From: Zonotrichia leucophrys gambelii | Taxonomy: Eukaryota; Chordata; Aves; Passeriformes; Passerellidae | Assembly (NCBI RefSeq): GCF_028769735.1 | Contig: NC_088178.1 | Coordinates: 21,774,357 to 21,838,356 of the forward strand | DNA length: 64,000 nt | Direction of reading: 5' to 3' | In this document: in pieces, positions 46,856 to 59,332 of the stretch | How positions within the stretch are numbered: position 1 is the stretch's first letter | How the letters are laid out: the number at the start of each line of letters is the position of its first letter | Made by a program: the position numbers and the translations under genes | The notes under the pieces: model-generated | Database searches by the model: none | The model's input: only the letters and a program-made list of their open reading frames with translations | What the model was told of the DNA's origin: nothing

Positions 46856-49800
46856 CGACGCTGACCCTGGGCGAGGGAGGGCGACACCGCACAGGGGTCA
46901 CAGCACAGCGAGGAGGGCCAGGGGGCACCGTCCTGCCGGTGCTGAGCTGTGCCAGGTGGGGGCCAGGGTGATGCCCCGGGCCGGGAATCCCTCTGGCTCT
47001 GGGATGCTCTCCCATGGCCTGGATGCCCTGGGGACTCCTCCTCTTGCCTGTGCAGAGCTGGGGCTGAACTCGGTGGGTCAGGCTGGGAGAGCTCCCTCCT
47101 GCCCCGGATCTCACCTGGAGCATCCCTGGTGCTCACCCGAGGCAGAGGGTCAGGAGGATTTAACACATCGCAGCTTCATTGAGATCCGTGGTCCTTCAGG
47201 GCCTTGGAAGATGGAGTTGCACCACAGCTACTGGTTTAGCATCTTTTTCTGTTTCTAATACAGACATACCAATAACTCTTTCTGGTTTGCCCCCTTGCAA
47301 GGGCACTGGGTGCCATCAGGAAGGGATGAGCTAAACCTATGGCTGCAAACCCTTCTCTGGTCAGTAGCTCTTCTGCTTTCCTGAAAGGCTGGATTTGCCC
47401 CAAAACAGCTTCTGGGGGGCTCTGTGAGTAGCACAGTGGGGCAGCATCCTGAAGGATTTTCCTTTGGGTTCCCTGAGAGCACATGACTGAGCCATTTCTA
47501 CTGCTGGCAGCGAGGACATGGGGTCTCAGTGCTGTGTGAGTAACTCTGGGCTTTGCTCTGGGCACCCCTATTAATCCTGCAGGAGAAGGTCTCTGGGAAA
47601 GGTGCTGCCCTCCCAGGTCACTGCAGCTGAAGGTGGCATTCCCCAGTAAACAATTCCTGTGCTCATCCTCTCATCCCCTGACAGCCATGGTTGTTTTGCT
47701 GGAGGTGAAAAGGAGAAGATTAAAATGTAAAATGAAAAAGATTTTAAAGATTTCAAGCCCCAGGTCGCTGGTGTGACACCCCAGCCACTTTCCTGCTGGA
47801 TTGCTCACCAGTGATCTTAAAAGTAACTGGCTCCTGTTGCCTCCCTCCCACCCTCTCCTGATGTTTTAGAAGTTGAGTGGGTGGTGGAGCCAGCTCGTTA
47901 ATTCTGGAGCTGTCATTAATGAGGGTGCTCCTTAATCCTGCAGGTGCTGTTGGTTTGTCCATGGGGTGCTCAGGGGTGCACATTCCCAGAGCAGGAGGGA
48001 TGCTCCTGTGGGACAGGGAGCCTGTGCTGCTCCCCAGCCCTGCCCACATTCCCTCTCACTGTTAGAACATGAGCATATTTAGAGAATTTAGAGTGTCCCT
48101 TCCTGTCCCCCCATTCCTGGCATTTCCATGTGCTTGCTTGCCTGGTTCTTCAGCCATGAAGGACTTTGGGCAAGGAGGAACATTCACCTCCTTGCCTCTT
48201 TCCCAAACCTTGGATGGGAAAAAACCCTGGATGCAACAACATCCAGCAGAAACCTGTGGGGCTGTGGCTGCTGTCCCCTGTTTGGGGAGCCAGATCCAAG
48301 GGAATGTGCTGGAGCAATGCTGGGGAGCAGCTGAGCCCTGCCCTGCCTGCATTACGGTGCATGGGCAGCACTCACATCTGTTTTGCAGCTGGATGAAGGC
48401 CCCACTTTTCCCAGGAAATCTCTGTGGGAGTCAGGCTAGTGCTGCCCATGCAGCAGTGCCATGAGCCCACCTGGTTTATGTTGAACTCCTGACCCAGCAG
48501 GCAGGAAAAGCCCTCCTGTTTGTGGGACACACACACTCCAGCCCTGCTTCCCCGTCCTTAGCTGGAGGAGCAGGTGCTGGCACTGGGACGGGATCAGATC
48601 CGTTGATTTGGAGACCAAATTTGAATTTTTGGGGGTCTTTGGGGTTTGGCAGCTTGAGCTGCTGTGAGAGTGCATTTGGAGTTGGGCTGGAATTCCTTTT
48701 CCTTCCAGCCTGCTTGGGGTAAGGACATGCACATGTGTGTGCAGGCAGATCCCAAATTCAGGGCAGTGCACTCCATCCTTCTCCAGCTCCTGCTCTCAGG
48801 GGAGCGAGGCTGGAGCGCCACCAGCACTGCTGCAGACCTGAGGGTGCTGTGGCCACGTGTTGGTGAAGCTCCAGCAGGTGCAGATAACATAAAGAAGGGA
48901 TGCCAGGGACATTCTGGGCAGGTGCTGCACCCATGGGAACTGAGGGATGTTGCTCCTTTGGGGTCTGTTTGCAGGAGGGGCCATTTGCTGCTCAAAGAGA
49001 GGCGGATGAACCCCAAAGAGTGTTGAATGTTGCTCATTCATTGAATGAAAGAGCCCTCATGGGGAGGGCTGCAGGGATGTTCCTGAGCATCTGGGAATGC
49101 AGTGCAGAGCCAGGAAAGGCCCAGTGGCACTGGCAGCCCTGTAGGCTGGCAAGGGACAGCCCCCATGGCACCTCCCCTCTGTGGAGATACCAACCCAAAC
49201 CTTGGCACAGCAGAAAAGCATCGTTCCCCCAGCATGGGGCTGGTCTGGGGCTCCCGTGGGGCAGCTGCTCCCTTTCCCAGCCCCTGCTGCTGTTCTCCAG
49301 CTGAATTCCAGTGCTGGGAATTGGGGCACCCGCAGGTGCTCCCCTGGAAGGCCGGGGCTGCCAGCAGCCGGCAGGAGCAGGGTCTGGCTGGCGTCCCTGT
49401 GCACAGACAGTGATGGATTCCAGGCAGGGCTCACCACAGCGTTCCTTCGGCAGCTGGGCTGCCAGGGCTGCTCCAAAGGCAACATCCGTCAGGAGGCGGT
49501 GCTGGGAGCAGGAGGAGAGGGATGAGGAGCAAGGGGAGAAGGAGGAAGAGGAGGGGGATGGTTTTATTCCCTTGGCTGCCACAGTGACCTCTCAGGGCTG
49601 ACTCAATTTCTCCATCCCATCTGTCTCCTCCAGGCCCTGCATGGAAGGAAGGCTGGCAGCAGCAAAGGCATGTTTCCAACTGCCTAAAAATATTTGGGAT
49701 GTGGGCAGTGGGCAGGGGAGGCTCTGCCAGGGGTGTCAGGCGTGGCCCACACTGTGTGGGGAACCATTCCCTGGGCTGCAGGAGGGAGAGCCCTGGGTGG

Positions 49801-50440
49801 GTGGGCTGGGGCATTTGGGGTGGGGAGCAGCTTTAGACAGGTGGCAGAGGAACTGGTTGGAAGGCAGCACGTTTGGGGGCTGCTGTCCCTGTCACCTGGG
49901 GAGTCTGAAAGGCCACCTGAGCATGCAAACCAGTGAGTCCCCTGGAAGGGATGTGGTTTGGGAGGAAGGTGCACAGCTGTGGAGCCGGTTCAGGAGGCTG
50001 GGGCTTATCAGATATATTCAGAAACAACCTCTGAAATGAAAATGATGGTGATGAACACTTGTGCCTCCAATGAATCCTGGAGGGGGGATTTTTCTCCCTC
50101 AGGACAAAGGTGAAAGGGCTGTGCAGAATGTGCATCTTGCTCCCAGCAGAAGATTTCTCTTCCCAGAGGGGCAAGAAAATTCCCTTCGAAATCATAGACA
50201 CACACAAAAATTACACCATGAAGTAGGAAGGAAAAAAATTAAAGAGCAACACAAAGCAGGAAAGGAAAAACGCCAACAACCCGCCCTGTGCCCAGGATCA
50301 AAGCTGGGAGCCGTTTGGGAGCCCTTGGACAGGAACATTCCCTGGTTCCCCTGGCCAAGCCGCTGCTGTGAAAGGCTGCTTTGTTCCTGAGGCCTCAGCC
50401 TCGCTTTTCCTTCTGCGGACTTCGCTCCCACCGGGGCCTG
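46856..50440. other. GC-rich intergenic sequence, no gene seen
   Basis: About 3.6 kb without recognisable coding or RNA genes. Open frames up to 182 codons (49034-49582, - strand) are compositional. A small cluster of TAAT cores occurs near 47890-47940. An AT-rich spot cctaaaaatatttgg lies at 49682. Confidence 0.5.
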
Positions 50441-50532
50441 GGCAGGTGTGATGGGGCAGGTGAGATGGGCAGGTGAGATGGGCAGGTGTGATGGGCAGGT
50501 GTGATGGGCAGGTGAAGCTGGGCAGGTGCTGG
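50441..50532 (+). repeat. Minisatellite with about 13-bp unit
   Basis: Seven units of ggcaggtgtgatg with small variants (gag, gaagc). The first and last units are slightly altered. Confidence 0.9.
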
Positions 50533-53339
50533 TTCCAGGGACACTGCAGCAGCAGTGCTTTGATGGGGGCAGAGGAGCAGGAGGAGGCGCCCCAGCTGCT
50601 CCTCTCCCCACCCAACACTGAGGGCAGGTATAAAACACCCAGAGCTATTTATTCCATGGGTGATGTGCATCCAAGTGCCCTTGCACTCCTTCTCACCCCT
50701 TCTTCCACCCTGAATCCTGCTTTCTGCTCAGGTCTTCACAAACTTTAGGCCAAATTAACATTTCCCTTTTTTTTTTTAAATTTTTTTTTAATAACCTCTG
50801 TTTGTTGTCCTGGCTTGGTGTTGAACCACACCATTACATGACAATGGAATTTCCCTTCCACAGCTCCTTCCAGGTTATGGGGCCTCACCACCTCTGCCTG
50901 CAGTGCTGGGACAGTTGGGTTTGGCCACCATTCCCCTTGCCAGAAGTAAGGAGAGGCAAAGTCCCGCATCCTCTAGGTCTCCAATCTCCAGGGTCCTACA
51001 TCCCCAAAAGCCACATCCCAAGTGCAGGAGGGGCTCTGAGGCTGACTCAGCCCCTGTAGCTCGGATGTCTCCCCTCAGGGCAGCCCAAGCCCTGCCCGGG
51101 TGCCGGAGGTGGTCGCTGTTCCCGGTTTCCGTGGGGCAGGAAGGGCGGCTCTGGCCCAGCCCAGCCCCGGCTCAGGCCGGCACTGTGGTGAAAGCTGCCA
51201 GAACAGACCTGCCCTGTGCAAAAACGGGAACTTGTGCTGCCCATGAACAGCGCTTTCTTTGGGGAGGATGTTTGTGTTTCCTTTGGCGGGGCGGCGGCGG
51301 GAGCGTGCCCAGCACCTGCCCAGGGCGGCTGGCCCTGCTCTCAGTGCACCCATCCTGCCCCTTCCCTTGGAAGTGTCAGCAAAGGCAAATTTGGGAAAGG
51401 GTGCAGACACCAGGCTTGTGACTATTGAGTGCCTCTCCTGGGAAGGCTGGGATCCTGCCCAGAAGCCCATGCAGGAGCACAGGAACATTTTTTGGGATGC
51501 AGGGGCACACCCTGGCCCCTGCCCTCCTGGCACCCATCCTAGTCTGCCTGAAGATGCTCCACCATGGGCCATGCCTCTGCTTGACCCCGAGGCCTTGTGA
51601 CAGCTCATGCTCCTCTTCCTGCTCCTTATCCCTCTTCTCAGACCCTGAGTTGCTCCAGTTTGCATCAGGGCTGGGAGGCTGAGCCAGCTGCCTGTGAGGA
51701 GCTGCCTCCTCCTGCTCCAAGTGAGAGGTCAAGGCTTTGCCCCTCGTCTGGGGGGGATTTCTTGGGTCTGGTGGGGCCAAGGAAGGGAAGGGCTTGGGGC
51801 AGGTGGCTGTGCACAGGAGAGCTGGAACCCACACTGGATTTTGCCCTGAAACACGCCAGTGACTGGGCAGAGGTGGCCAAGGTGTTTCCCAGGAGCCACC
51901 ACCACCACCAAGGATGGGTTTGAAGGCAGGAGAGTGGGCAGCAACCCAGGCTGCTGCTCTGCAGCCTTTTCTTCTTCCTCCAGCACACCTTCTGCCCAGG
52001 GAGCACAGAGACACCATGCAGAGGGTGCCCTGGCATTTTGTCCCCTACCCCTCCCTTCTCTTCAAAGTCAATTACATCTCGGCAAGAAAGATTTGCCATC
52101 AGAAAGAACAGATCTGGTGAAAATAACACTCAAGATGAAATGTGGAGAAAATAGTAGACAGAAAAGTGGATTATGTTGGTCAGAGTGAAGCCTCTGTCCT
52201 TCCAACCCTTCTGGGCTCATGGATAGCATTGATATAGAAAGGCTAATGCTGGTGTGGAACTGTGCCAGCTCAATAAAAATCAGTGTGGGATGTTTTTTCC
52301 CCCTCTTGAAAGTATTTTCCAGAGTCAAATTTTGTGCATGACCATTTTTTGTTCCAATTTGGATGAAGCCTGACAAGCAAGAGGATGAGATTGCCCATGA
52401 AATGGGGACTCTGGGTCTCTGGCCAACCCTAATCCAGCAGCTCATTTGAAAACTGCTGAGTGCTGCTCCAGGCTTGGACTTGATGCTCCAAGGAGGGAAA
52501 TGCTGCATCTCATGTCTCACAGGGATGAACTGTGGGATTCAGGCAGCTCTCTCTATTTTGGGTACCTTCACATTCACCCCAACCCCAAACCCAGTGGGAC
52601 TGGTGTGAGAAGCAGCTGCCCCAGTTGCATTTCCAGGCTCAGGCGCTTCATTCATGGCAGAGGCACCTGATGGATCCCACATTCCTGCTGTGCATGTTGC
52701 AGTGGGATGGAGGGGACAAAGAACCACATCCCTCATGGATTTTGGGCTGCACACTCACCACCCTGCCCTTTACTGATCACTGTGGTACTCGGAGCCATGG
52801 CTGTGGTTGTGTTGCTCCTGCTGCCCAGCAACACAGTGTCTGTTAAACTAAACTCTTAGACTAAAATAAGTCTGTTTTGAGAGATGAAACCAAGGAGGAA
52901 AAGTGGAGCAGCTTGGTTGCTGCAGCAAGCCCCAGGTTTCAAACCAAACCCTGATCCCTTACTTCAAGGCATTATGGCTGGGGGAGGATGGGCTTTTGGA
53001 GGTGTTTGGGATTTTCCTGACAGATTTCTTCCCCATGGGCAAGATCCTCACATGAATCTCCCACTACAGTGGGTTCCTTCATGGAGGGGAAGAGAAATCC
53101 CATGAAAGCAGCCTGGGGACTTCTGTCCATCCACCCATCCTGCAGCCCTGCCCTGTGGTGCCACGCCTGGGGGTGCCAAGGCACTGCCTGCCCTGGGAAG
53201 GGTCCTGTGTGTGACTGGGGGGGACCCAGGGGCTTGCAGGAAGCTCTGTGGAACTGCTGAGGATGGAAAAATCCTCAGGATCTGCCCTTTCTCTGAGAAG
53301 ACATCTGAGCTGGGAGGTGTTTTTCTTTCCATCCAGTCA
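50533..53339. other. GC-rich intergenic sequence, no gene seen
   Basis: About 2.8 kb with T-rich and A-rich runs at 50767-50792. Overlapping open frames, up to 213 codons on the - strand at 51376-52017, are rejected as compositional. A moderately CpG-rich stretch lies at 51090-51310. Confidence 0.5.
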
Positions 53340-53510
53340 GCAGGGCCGCTTGGAAATTTCCTACGCCGGCTCTGGCTGTGATGTTTTCATAACACAACAG
53401 GCAGCCTGGCAAAGCCCTGAAAATCCATTCGCCAATTAGTGACTTACATCTTTCCTGCAATTCTGCCTCATTAGCCCTTATTAAAAAGAAATAAATTAAA
53501 TAATAATAAA
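53340..53510. promoter_or_regulatory. Candidate conserved regulatory element C
   Basis: A lower-GC island with ccaattagtgac, cctcattagccc and ttttcataacac, ending in an A-rich stretch. The motif style matches elements A and B. Function is inferred from sequence style only. Confidence 0.35.
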
Positions 53511-54670
53511 AAAGAGCCAGGCCCCTGGAGCATCGTGCAGTTCCTTGCTGTTTCCCCATTGCTCTCCCCTTGCCTGGGGGTGCCAATGCAGTGAATGCTG
53601 GCCCACAGAGCCCATGGCTCATCCCTTGGGTACCATGTGGCTGCTGCTGTTCCAGGTGATGTTTCCAAGGGGCTGCATCCCTCCAGTGCTGTGGGCAGGA
53701 CAGCAGGGAGCACCCCGAGGTGCTGCAATATGGGGTGAGCTCCTTGCTGGGTATAATGGCAGATGACTGAGTGAGCCCATCAACTCACCATGTGGGTGCT
53801 CCCAGTGCCCTGCACCATGATCAGGGGCTTTTCTGCCCACTGGTGGAGGGGCCTCTGGTGCGGGAGATGGAGGGAATGCTGACTCAGCAGCTGAAAAGGC
53901 TTACATGGCCCTGTGAAAAATGCTGATGCAGCATTTTGTTAAAAAAAAGGTTGATTCAGGAGTTTGGAAAAATGTTGCTCATTAGTCTGCAAAAAGATCA
54001 ACTCATGGGGCTGCAAAAACCCCGAGCCACACACACAGCCACAGCCACTGCCCCTAAATTTCTGAGGATGCTCGGGTGGCATCCCATCTGACTGCCAATT
54101 TAAGGGGCACTACATCCCCCCAGGTCTGCCCTCCTGCCATTACCTGTGTTTGTAATGAAAGAGGACCAGCAACACCACCCCCAAACTCACTGATTTTCAG
54201 TGGTTCCAATGCCTGGTGCTCATGAAGGAATTGGGAAAGCAAAGAGTGATTTCCCAAACTCCTGCAAAACCCAGGTGAGTGGATGCAGCTGAGCCATGTC
54301 TTTCCCAGGTCAGCTCAAGTGGTGCATGCCCTCCTCTCCCCCCAGCAGCACGAGTGGCATCACCAAAGCTGGTTTTCCCTGCTGGCAGGGGAGGCAGAGC
54401 CGTGCAGAACACTGCTGATGGCTGCTGCTCCCTCGGAAGAGGCCGCGGAAGGAGCGCAGGGAAGGCTCCATTAAGGAGCGCGCGTGTGCTACGTGAATTC
54501 CTCCCTCCTCCCAGCCCCAGGAGGGGCTTTCTCTCCAGCCTAGAGGAAATCAGATCTCTTCAAGTCTTTTTTTTTTTTTTTAAAGCTTCTGTTCAAGATG
54601 ATGCCCATGGCCTCGGCTGGGAGACAGACACAGCTACACCAAGGCAGCCCAACCACGCTGCAGTTCGGAA
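53511..54670. other. Intergenic sequence before the PIK3R3 poly(A) site, no gene seen
   Basis: Mixed composition with a T-run at 54569-54582 and a few CpGs near 54440-54500. No gene, tRNA or recognised mobile element. Confidence 0.5.
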
Positions 54671-54724
54671 TTTATTAGAAACAGCTGTCAGTACATCCTT
54701 CTAAAACATTACATGTCAATGTGC

Positions 54725-54745
54725 TTTATTGCAATTTTTTTTATT
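54725..54745 (-). promoter_or_regulatory. PIK3R3: Twin poly(A) signals of PIK3R3
   Basis: On the - strand AATAAA occurs at 54745-54740 and again at 54730-54725. A third lies at 54676-54671. The doubled signal before the change to GC-rich intergenic DNA marks the likely distal cleavage site. Confidence 0.6.
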
Positions 54746-55725
54746 GCATTTTTTTTGATCTAGAGCAAGTAGGCCCAGGATGCTTAGTGTCTGGGATTTA
54801 AAAGCCCAACCATCTAGTAAAAGAAAGTACAGCAAAATTGTAACACACCCGGTGACAAGTACAGTGTTGCATTACTGAGCTAGAAACTACAGGATGACTT
54901 GTCAGAAAACACTAACATACACTTGGTTTCCTTATGAAGCAGTTTGTTTCTTTTCTTTAAAAGTTAAACTACATGAATTCCTTTTTTATTTCTTTTCTTC
55001 CCCCCCACCCCCCTCCCCGACTACACCATAAACGACAGAAGAACAGATTTTACACAAATAACAAACAAGAGTACCAAAGTTACATGCTGGAATTCATCTG
55101 GAAAACAAAATAATTCAATAGCTTCTGGAGAAGCAGGTTCTTAACAGATGCAGTTTCCCTTAAAGAAAAAAAGAAGTCAAAGAAAAGCAGAAACATTGAT
55201 GCAAAGGTTGTACAAAGGAGTGTGCTGTTATTTCAGCCCTCGACACAAGATCAAACACCCACTCATGCTTTACATTGAACCACACCTTGTACAAAGAGTC
55301 CACTCACAAAGGGACACGCACCAACACCACCCATTGCACATCAGCTCTGGACAGGGGGCACTGAGGGGCCACTGCAACGTGCAAACAATCACTGCATCTC
55401 ACACGAGAGCAAGAGGGGTTTCTTTTGCTAAGCCTTTGCCTGGGACACGGTTGAATGCTTTGTCCCAGAGTAAATAACATCCCAAATCAACTCTGTTTAC
55501 AAATATAGTAGCAACCCCCCCGAGGAAATCCAGAGTTCAGCATTTCAGAAGCACATATGCAAGATGAATACAATAAACTCCTTTTCGTTTGACAAGAAAC
55601 CAACCCGATTCTGCCTAAACACGTGGCAGAATGTGCTAACAGTGAGTTTTGTTTTGTTTTTAAGGGGCAGTGCCACTTACAGCTAATGCATATAAATGTG
55701 TACGTGAATATATTTTACATATATC

Positions 55726-55733
55726 TATATACA
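55726..55733 (-). promoter_or_regulatory. PIK3R3: Pumilio-type motif TGTATATA in the PIK3R3 3' UTR
   Basis: An exact UGUANAUA match on the transcript strand, inside an AT-rich patch next to the dinucleotide array. It may be chance in such a sequence. Confidence 0.3.
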
Positions 55734-55745
55734 TACAGTACATAT

Positions 55746-55775
55746 ACACACACACGCACGCGCACACACACACAC
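55746..55775. repeat. CA/TG dinucleotide array
   Basis: A 30-bp run of CA interrupted by CG (gcacgcgc). In the PIK3R3 mRNA it would read as a UG-rich tract, a class bound by CELF and TDP-43 proteins; binding here is untested. Confidence 0.9.
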
Positions 55776-58700
55776 GGATGATGCAGACCATTACAATCCC
55801 ATGGTGCAATAAACAGCCAGATATACAAAATTAACAGGTTTTCATCAAACAGATCTTTGCAGGATGTAGAAGTCACTCACGAAAACAAAACAGATTCAAA
55901 CCCTGACCCAGCTGACTGAACGTGAGCCCCCCCTGCAGCCAGCACAGACCTGGGGCAGCTCAGGGCTGGCCCAGCATCCTGCAAGCCCTGCTGGGGGGTG
56001 ACAGTCACCCTTAGAGACCTTCTCTTTTGTCTTTGGATGCAGGAACTTTCTCCAAACGATCCCGAGCCTCTTGCTACAAGCACTTGGAGAGTGCATGGCA
56101 GCAGTGCTGCTGGACACAGGGAATGTCCCTCCCCTCATTGCCAATGCCAATCTCACAGAAGCAATCCCAAGGGAAGGTGGTGGAGGGGGTACCAAATTAA
56201 AGCTGCTTTTTCTAATACAGGTTGATCATTGAAGTGGGTTTTTTTCTACCAAAAAGGGTCCATCTCACTTTTTTTTTCCTTGCCTCTGAAGCTCATATTA
56301 CAGTTTTTGAAGGCAAACTTTAGAACAAATGGCCAGTCTAGTCATAAAATAAGGTGAGTCTATGCCAATAGCAATTTAAAAAATGCAAATTCTGCTTTAA
56401 TTGTATGGAGCCAGCCCCAAAGACCAGCACTTCAAGCACTGTCATCATCTAAACAGTTAACAAGCTAAAGCTCCCAATCTGCCCCTTTGAACAAACAGGA
56501 AGGAACTAAAAAGATTTCAAGAGAGATTTTCTTTTTCCCCCCCATTCGGTGGAAAGTATTTCTGCCCACAGAATGCAAGATTCACAAAAATGTTGGCCAA
56601 ACTTCACGTAACCCCGTCCAAAGCTGCTGCTCACGCAGGGCTGAGCTGGCCCAGCCTCCGAGGAACAGCCAGCGCTTCTTTGGGCTGCTCCTTCCCTTCT
56701 CCCAGTGCCAAGGGAAACAAGGGATCAGCAGTGCAAGCTCCCTTCCCATGCAGAAAGGGCAGCAGCTCCTCAAGGACTTGCACCAATTCCCTAAACCTCT
56801 CCTGCATGTGCATTTAAGGAGATTACAGCTGGTTATTCCAAAGGGAAGGGTCTGCTCTGGCATCTCCTCTTATTTCATGGTGCCAGGCAGAGGTTTCTGG
56901 TTCATGGTCTGTCTCCTGCTTCAAACTACAACCAGAGGGATGCTTTAGGGTGCTGATCCTTCCTCTCCACTAAAGCTATTTGCTTTGGATGCTGAATTTG
57001 AGCAAGCCTGACCCCCTCCCTTCACAGCATTTTTGTTCTTCGGGAATGTTATTTTGATTCTGCTATTGCAAAAGCAGAGATTGCAAATCAACCATAAGGA
57101 AACTACACCTAAGGAAAATTGATTTTAAACATGGTCTAAACAAAACAACCCCAAACCCATCATAGTGCTTTGTAAAACTGCATTTTGAACCTGTCTGTCT
57201 CTTACCCCTCCTGATCCACAAGCAGTACCTGTTTCATGTCTGCACAATGCAGCAAGCATACAAGACTCACTAACATTTCAGATTTTTATTCCCTGTTAGT
57301 GTAACAAAAAATAAAAAAATAAACAGACATTCAAAAACAGAAGCGAGATTGTTCAAGTACCAAATAAGGGGCTTTTCCAAACTTAAAGTGTGACACTCCT
57401 ATAGCAATTCTGCTGTTTTAAACAGCCACAGCGTTCAGTTACAGACATGGTGCCACCTAAGCCTGCAGAGAGCCCAGGATTTGGGGCAACCAAGACCCTC
57501 ATCCTTCTCCTGTCCTCCCCAAAACAGCACTAAGTGTCAACATTCATTTCCACAGTCCCATCACAGTTGCCTGGCTTTGCAAGGGAAAAACTTTGATGTT
57601 TGCCCTGCTGTGACTAGAATTCAGCTGTGATTAAATGCAAGTTTTTTTTCCTGGGAATGGCTTTTGGTTGTGGAAGTCTTGCTAACACTAGTGTCAGCAA
57701 GAAAAGAATCAGGCCCATCACATTAAATGGAAAACTTCTTGAACATCTGCCACCTCAAGAGAGAGATGAGTGTGGAAAGAGCATTTTATTTTTGGCATAA
57801 GACAAAGGGCTATACTGGATATAACTCTAGATTGCAACTACCAATGGTGCAAAGCAGCAACTCACTTCACTGCTGATGGGAATGAAATAAAAACCCCCAA
57901 AACTAGAGCACTCCAGTATCAGAAGGTAGCAATTGCACATTACTGCTTCACACACTAGTGAAGCATCTGTTGGGATATCCTTCTTGTTTCTAGGTTGGCT
58001 CTTCCCATGCTCAGATTACTTGTAATTAACAGACAAACTAATGGGAAAAGATTTATAAGGTACTAACTTCAAAAACATGGCACTCGTGGCTGATACAATG
58101 GGGCCAATGGCAACTGTGGAAGCAGATCCTGATTTCCATCCATACCAACACAAAATACTGAAACACCCCTAATTCCCTGCAAATATACTTCAAAACAGAT
58201 TAGAAGAAACTGTGCATATTCGAGTTTCAACATCCCCGCCCCCCTCCCCCATTTAACACTGTGCAAAAGTTATTTATTCAACTCTACATATATATTTAAT
58301 ACAACATGGGTCAGTGAGATCAATGTTCCTTTAACTGCAGCCTGGTACCAGATGGCTGCTACGACAGTGAGGCTACTTCCCCCTTTCCTCCTGATGTTCT
58401 GACTCTTTAAATTAAAACCTTCTCACATCTTACTGTTTTAAAAGAACTTGAGTTTCTTTGTTTTGCCTCTTTGTTCACATTTCCTGTATTTGTTTCAGGC
58501 TTAACAGCTGCTTTTCATCCCGGGGTGTAATCCTGCACCTCACAGGCCCATTTCTGATTTCTCAGTCATGCAAGTGCAGAGCAGCTCCTGGAAGCTGTGG
58601 GTTCTCTCACAGGTCTAATGCTACTGAGCAAACAGAACTAGGCCAAGCACAATGAGAGGTGCAGGATCAAGCCCTTGCCCCATAGATCACACCAGCTACA

Positions 58701-59298
58701 CGTGTCTGTTGGTTTTATAACAATTTTCATTTTCTCTATGAGTGCAAAATAGTTGCAGAAAGAATCTGTGCAATAGCACGTGTGAGTCAATGGGGAACTG
58801 TGGCAGTAACTTCAGGTGCCTAAACCACACACAGGGAGAGACAGTGGCAAAACAGCCTCAGGAGACTGCTCAGAATAATGGAGCCAGTACAAGGAAAGCA
58901 GGCTTGGTCTGCCATAGCCCTGCTCTGAAAGTCTGGGCAAAGCAGAAATTCAAAGAACACTTCAGGATGGCTTATTGGCCCTGGCTCCATCATTCACAGC
59001 AAATACATCACCTGTGATCGGCAAAAAGAGCTCGGGGAGCAAAGGGCCAAGAGTCCCAACTCACACCACGATAAAGCCAAGCTACCTTCACAGATGCTAA
59101 TGGAATTACACTGTATTTACCTTGGCAGAGCCAGGGCTGGAGCCTGGACCAGACCTCACAGGATCAATCAGATTCCACCACAGGGAGACTTCAGACAGCC
59201 CTGCTCTGCTATCCTGCTGCTGTCAGGACTGCGAGGGTGTGCCAGGATTTATGAGCCTGGAAGTAGAGCTGTGCCTGTTTAAAACAAATCTGAGCCCT

Positions 59299-59332
59299 AC
59301 CTGAAATTGGGGCAGACCTGAAATTGGGGCAG
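59299..59332. repeat. 17-bp perfect tandem duplication
   Basis: acctgaaattggggcag occurs twice in a row at 59299-59315 and 59316-59332, within the PIK3R3 3' UTR. Confidence 0.9.

Noticed and set aside
51376..52017. 213-codon open frame on the - strand, with others at 51075-51665 and 49034-49582
   Set aside because: Same compositional cause: few stop codons in GC-rich intergenic DNA, with multiple mutually overlapping frames and no recognisable protein family.
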